Source: Roseibium alexandrii DFL-11 (lineage in GTDB: Bacteria; Pseudomonadota; Alphaproteobacteria; Rhizobiales; Stappiaceae). Taken from it: a stretch of DNA of 64,000 bases. Shown in pieces: positions 62,365-64,000 of this stretch. Each line of letters starts with the position of its first letter. The stretch's first letter is position 1. The stretch is taken from contig NZ_CM011002.1 in assembly GCF_000158095.2 (NCBI RefSeq), positions 2,637,203 through 2,701,202 on the forward strand. The letters run 5' to 3'. The position numbers and the translations under genes were made by a program. The notes beneath the pieces are model-generated. The model had not been told where the DNA came from. It did not search any database and saw nothing but the letters and a program-made list of their open reading frames with translations.

Positions 62365-63351
62365 TCAGCCTTCGAGATCATCCAGCTCGAAGGCATCGGC
62401 AGAGAGCCCTTCATCATCCTCAAAGTAGGGTTTGAAACTCGGCAACGGAATTGTTTCCCGATCGCGTTCAAAAACCTCCAGAGGGGCGTCCTCTTGGAGT
62501 TCGGACTCTTCAACCGCTAGACGCTCCAGATCGCCGTAGGTCTCAAGAAGAACACGGTCGATTTCGGACATAAGACCTCGGATGACATTCGCGTTGCCTG
62601 AAAACTCACGTAAAGGCGACTGGGATCTGGAGCGGACGTCAAGGAGCGCACCGACAGGATCCGGGCGGACCCTCAGCGCAATATCATGCTTAAGGCCCAG
62701 CAGTTGGGTGGTTTCCTCGGCCCACAATGCGGTCGGCGCATCCAAGAGATCGGGCGGAAGCTCATCAACTACGCGCCAATTCAGCTCATCAACCGCTTTC
62801 TTTGCAGCTGCGTGCAATTCGCCCGGAGTTATCCGGTAGCGCCGTGGAACAATGTCCGGGTAGAGCTCCAGTTGCAACTCGGCAGCTGACCTCTCGGCAC
62901 GCATAGCCTCCTGGTATTGGATCCAGGCCGTGTTGCGGACATGTGATGCCATCCAGACCAACACAGCCTGATCCGAGTGCGGCAGAGCTTCAACCAGCAG
63001 CGGAGGCTCGTCCGGATCAGTGGTCACATCTGTGAGCTCCGGATCTACGATTAGAAGTCCCAATACGGCTGCAGGCGCACACAGCGCGACGGCACCCAAC
63101 ATGACACCAAGTATGGAAGATCCGATACCGCCGCCACCGCGGCTCCAAATTCGGACAAATGCGATCAGTCCACACAGCATGGCCGTTGCAGCCAACACAG
63201 CTGCCACAGAGAGGGACAAAACGAATGTATCGGGTGTCAGAAGGTCAAAACGCTGCGTCACCAAGGTGACCAAAGCCAGCGCGAACGCAAGCGCCCCGAG
63301 AGTGCGGCTGGCTGGTGCAGCTTTTGATCTGTGAGCCGGGTATTGCTTCAT
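62365..63351 (-). CDS. DUF1499-type membrane protein
   Basis: A 328-residue protein with three N-terminal membrane helices (residues about 18-115), then a DUF1499-like domain (DIALRVRPDPVGALLDVRSR) and a long acidic tail rich in Glu and Asp. Function unknown. It converges on the MBL gene with a 9-base gap. Confidence 0.8.
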   Translation of the reverse strand: MKQYPAHRSKAAPASRTLGALAFALALVTLVTQRFDLLTPDTFVLSLSVAAVLAATAMLCGLIAFVRIWSRGGGGIGSSILGVMLGAVALCAPAAVLGLLIVDPELTDVTTDPDEPPLLVEALPHSDQAVLVWMASHVRNTAWIQYQEAMRAERSAAELQLELYPDIVPRRYRITPGELHAAAKKAVDELNWRVVDELPPDLLDAPTALWAEETTQLLGLKHDIALRVRPDPVGALLDVRSRSQSPLREFSGNANVIRGLMSEIDRVLLETYGDLERLAVEESELQEDAPLEVFERDRETIPLPSFKPYFEDDEGLSADAFELDDLEG

Positions 63352-63728
63352 CTGACCTTGCGTTCAGTTTCCAACCGCCTGTTTAGCATTCCTGACCGTG
63401 TCGGCATAGCGGGCATGTGCGTGAAGTCCCCGGCAATACATCGGCCTACGGCCTGAATTGCCTTGCAACCAGTGCACTCGCTCGGATCGTTAAGAAAGCC
63501 TTACCGCAATTGTTCACGTTTGAACCAAGTTGGTAACAACCTGACATCCTTTTTGAGTAGCCGAACTCGGGACGTCGGGGCATCCTAAGTTTATCCGGGT
63601 AAGAAAATGCGAAAAATGGACAAAATGTCATTTAAGCGCCTTATTCCGGCACCACATCACCGGTTGCGGATCGGAACACTCTTATGCCGCATCGATTAGA
63701 AACTGAGACAGAAAGACGGAACGGAACA
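63352..63728. other. Intergenic region before orf47
   Basis: 377 bp between the DUF1499 gene and orf47. A nested inverted repeat (GGCAAT...GGCC-tac-GGCC...ATTGCC, about 63431-63464) can fold into a hairpin. No promoter or RNA gene can be assigned with confidence. Confidence 0.5.
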
Positions 63729-63872
63729 ATGTCTGATCAAACTGCCCGCCCTGCACAAACTGCACAGGCTGGAGCAAAACTTGAAAGCCTCTACAAGCCA
63801 GTCGGCATTGCAGCCTTGAACGCTGCGGCATTGTGCTTGCGTCCCGTCTCAAAAAAGACCTCCGGAAAATAA
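63729..63872 (+). CDS. Short hypothetical protein (orf47)
   Basis: A 47-residue frame with an N-terminal Ala/Gln/Thr-rich stretch and a C-terminal LYKPVGIAALNAAALCLRPV segment. Support is limited to an ATG, a modest GGAAC upstream, and a hairpin after the stop. No family recognised. It may or may not be expressed. Confidence 0.4.
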   Translation: MSDQTARPAQTAQAGAKLESLYKPVGIAALNAAALCLRPVSKKTSGK

Positions 63873-63890
63873 TCCGGCAGGAGTAATCAG

Positions 63891-63909
63891 AGGCGATCAC
63901 TCATCGCCT
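63891..63909 (+). terminator. Weak hairpin after orf47
   Basis: AGGCGAT-cactc-ATCGCCT followed by a short T-containing stretch (TCTGGTTT). It fits a modest terminator for orf47. Confidence 0.4.
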
Positions 63910-64000
63910 TCTGGTTTCAAAACAAATGACATACCGTCAATGCTTTTTGCGTGAGCGAATAATGTGCGCGCAAAACGCTAGCGTTTGGATGATCCATCCA

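Noticed and set aside
63431..63464. Nested inverted repeat resembling an attachment core or RNA hairpin
   Set aside because: Single copy, no integrase or tRNA nearby, no evidence of mobility.

Overview
The window reads as a chromosomal segment of an aerobic anoxygenic phototrophic alphaproteobacterium. The evidence is a bacteriochlorophyll a photosynthesis gene cluster that uses the oxygen-dependent ring cyclase AcsF, alphaproteobacterial regulators (PpsR, a PpaA/AerR-type B12 protein, GcrA), long PstA and PstC forms, and a membrane urate hydroxylase PuuD. Gene content resembles a marine Hyphomicrobiales member such as Roseibium/Labrenzia. That placement is inference from memory; no search was run. 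No rRNA, tRNA, CRISPR array, insertion sequence or phage gene was seen.

Region 1 (1-24253) is one arm of the photosynthesis cluster. On the minus strand runs a tightly overlapping superoperon, bchF-bchN-bchB-bchH-bchL-bchM-lhaA-puhA-puhB-puhC-orf101-acsF, with acsF cut by the window start. Divergent from bchF are ppaA-ppsR, followed by bchG-pucC2-bchP-orf89. A convergent tspO closes that block. A divergent dxs then feeds isoprenoid precursor (DXP), followed by a second AerR-like B12-binding protein and a small hypothetical gene. PpsR-type operators (TGT-N12-ACA or a near match) sit in front of bchF/ppaA, bchG and dxs. They tie pigment ring synthesis, tail attachment and precursor supply to one repressor, with two possible B12/light antagonists.

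Region 2 (24304-32441) holds aconitase B, a secreted-type animal haem peroxidase with RTX calcium repeats, and a two-gene unit of an acyl-CoA ligase and a BASS-family symporter. Region 3 (32731-39007) is a purine (urate to ureide) catabolism island: puuD, a LysR regulator, a PuuE-UraD fusion, allA and allE, with an atypical GAPDH inserted. Region 4 (39138-48332) carries a membrane glycosyltransferase, an orphan periplasmic binding protein, a sterol-desaturase-like hydroxylase, a small alpha/beta hydrolase and an RND efflux pair.

Region 5 (48524-58939, plus phoR to 60657) is housekeeping: argD-argF-hslO, gcrA, and the complete phosphate module phoR-pstSCAB-phoU-phoB with PHO boxes in front of pstS. 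The right end holds an SRPBCC protein, an MBL-fold hydrolase, a DUF1499-type membrane protein and a 47-codon hypothetical ORF.

The items most worth following up are the second AerR/PpaA-like protein beside the PpsR-box-bearing dxs, the uncharacterised three-helix membrane protein translationally coupled to bchP, the perfect palindrome that contains the stop codons of two convergent genes, and a terminator-like hairpin in the argD leader.
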